A stretch of DNA of 64,000 nucleotides from Pyricularia pennisetigena (lineage: Eukaryota > Ascomycota > Sordariomycetes > Magnaporthales > Pyriculariaceae). The notes under the pieces were generated by a model. The model was not told where the DNA came from, did not search any database, and saw only the letters and a list, made by a program, of their open reading frames with translations. Each line of letters opens with the position of its first letter. Position 1 is the first letter of the stretch. The stretch covers positions 1,116,001 to 1,180,000 of the forward strand of contig NW_021940918.1 in NCBI RefSeq assembly GCF_004337985.1, in the 5' to 3' direction. Below, in pieces: positions 62,833 through 64,000 of this stretch. The position numbers and the translations under genes are program-made.

Positions 62833-64000
62833 GTCAGTGTGCGCTTCGCAATTTCTCCTGGGTATCACTTCCATCGATCAAGGACAGCTCAGAATCGAGC
62901 CTCATCGAGCAAGTTGGCGGACCATCAAGCTTCGGACGAGCAGCTCTGCTGGGGCCTGCCCTCAGTTAAGCAGGAACCTAGTACCAGCGAGGCGCCAGAG
63001 GCAGAGGCCATCCTCGTCGCCTCTCCATTCTATACACCGCAGCAAACATTTCCTCAGAGCACGCCAGGCAGGGAAACTATAACCTTAGGTTGGTGCATCC
63101 CAAAGTAACGCAGCATGGAGTAGAACCTGAAGTAGCTAACAAATCTACCAATGTCACTCGTCTTGTCAGGCACAGAATATGCGCTCTTTCCCCAGCTTCA
63201 CGCAGGCAACGATCATGACCAGACTGTTTTTCAACGCCCACGTCGGCAAACCACGCCCTCCATGGCTGTCACGCCTCGGGACAACCATGGGTCGTCGGCG
63301 GGCTCTCGATTTGAGTGTTCGCTATGTCCCAAGACGTTCCCTCGACCGTGTGATTTGAAAAAGCACACAAAGTTTCATGAACGGCCTGTCAAGTGTCCTT
63401 ATGAAGACTGCGCATTTCATGAGCGTGGCTTCTCCAACGAGAAGGAGCTAGACCGTCACATCAACGACAGGCATACAGAATCACCACAAATGTACTCATG
63501 TAGCCACCCTGGCTGTAACCACAAGTCCAAACGGGAGTCGAACCTGAGGCAGCACGAAAAGAAGAAACACAACATAGATCACCAACGAAATCGGTCTTCG
63601 GGATCCTATGTCTGTCCATTTGTGGGCTGTGGTGGTCTTTGTCGCAACGAACTGGAAACACGAGGCCGCCACGGCGAGCCGGCTGAAAGCCACTTAATGG
63701 ACAATTCTTTGGCAGGCCAACCAATTTTTCAAACCCAGGTTATTTGGCTGAACAACTCCATGGAAGATGTTGTACCCTTTACACCAGCCACGACTTTGGT
63801 CGCCTCCCGCAACTTGGCTGCCGTTCCAAAGACAGAACACCCGAAGCCCCTGGCCTTCCCATTGCTCCGATCACCAGACCACAATGAAAATCTCAACTTT
63901 GCACTGTCCAGACTCCATCAGCTTGCAATACCCGAGCATGGTGTCACGCCAGTTCAAGGTCAGACAGTAAATTCTGCACAGGGCAGAGAATTGTGGAATC
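62833..64000 (+). CDS. C2H2 zinc-finger protein, N-terminal part (runs off window; 5' end unresolved)
   Basis: A frame is open from 62833 and joins by a probable intron (63089-63169; donor GTTGGT, GCTAAC branch-like site, acceptor TTGTCAG) to a frame that stays open to base 64000. The junction reads RETITLGTEYALFPQLH. No ATG lies in the first exon's frame, so an upstream exon with the start is expected; alternatively translation could begin at the ATG at 63151 without splicing. Encoded fingers are FECSLCPKTFPRPCDLKKHT with KFH after it, then KCPYEDCAFHERGF and LDRHINDRH, then YSCSHPGCNHKSKRESNLRQ followed by HEKKKH, and possibly a fourth with YVCPFVGCGGLC. This spacing is typical of fungal DNA-binding C2H2 proteins. 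The region after the fingers is polar. Targets unknown. Confidence 0.72.

Overview
The window is nuclear DNA of a filamentous ascomycete, most likely a Sordariomycete. The reasons are the short GT-AG introns (mostly 50-110 nt) with GCTAAC/CTGAC-type branch sites, a Zn2Cys6 regulator with a fungal-specific transcription factor domain, an RTA1-family membrane protein, a Ser/Thr-rich GPI-type wall protein, and many A/T homopolymer runs confined to non-coding DNA. Species cannot be fixed from the sequence alone. Gene models were built by hand from splice signals and reading-frame continuity.

Layout, left to right: the end of a Gln-rich nuclear-type protein (+, to 1486); an F-box protein (-, 2465-4111); a gene-free block of about 8.9 kb (4112-13008); a conserved-looking protein of unknown function (+, 13009-14158); ESCRT-I subunit Vps37 (-, 14810-15807); a six-exon Zn2Cys6 transcription factor (-, 16369-19499); a PICOT-type monothiol glutaredoxin (-, 22014-22873); a small Pro/Gln-rich, Cys-tailed CYSTM-like protein in six tiny exons (+, 24229-24995); a broken gene remnant (-, about 25957-27151); the actin-binding protein Abp1 (+, 27997-30565); a secreted protein (-, 31196-32005); a 1528-residue F-box protein with two zinc-finger-like motifs (+, 33923-38635); the dynamin-like GTPase Vps1 (-, 39607-42298); Cox19 (+, 43266-43758); Sar1 (+, 44718-45686); a membrane-anchored patatin-like lipase (+, 47059-49507); an RTA1-family protein (-, 50107-51583); a tRNA-Asp (-, 53326-53397); a GPI-type surface protein (-, 55450-56142); about 6.5 kb without a clear gene; and the start of a C2H2 zinc-finger gene running off the right edge.

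The genes are ordinary chromosomal genes rather than a metabolic cluster. Several act in membrane traffic (Vps37, Abp1, Vps1, Sar1), but they are on both strands and nothing in the sequence shows common control. The most striking observation is a 3-nucleotide exon inside the zinc cluster of the transcription factor (19209-19211): without it the DNA-binding motif has the wrong spacing, and with it the motif becomes canonical (RKLKC). Other points worth a second look are the intron-dense CYSTM gene, tandem repeats in Abp1, an in-frame alternative acceptor in the large F-box gene, a noncanonical donor in SAR1, a recurring TAGGTAGGTA promoter motif, and the two long gene-poor blocks.
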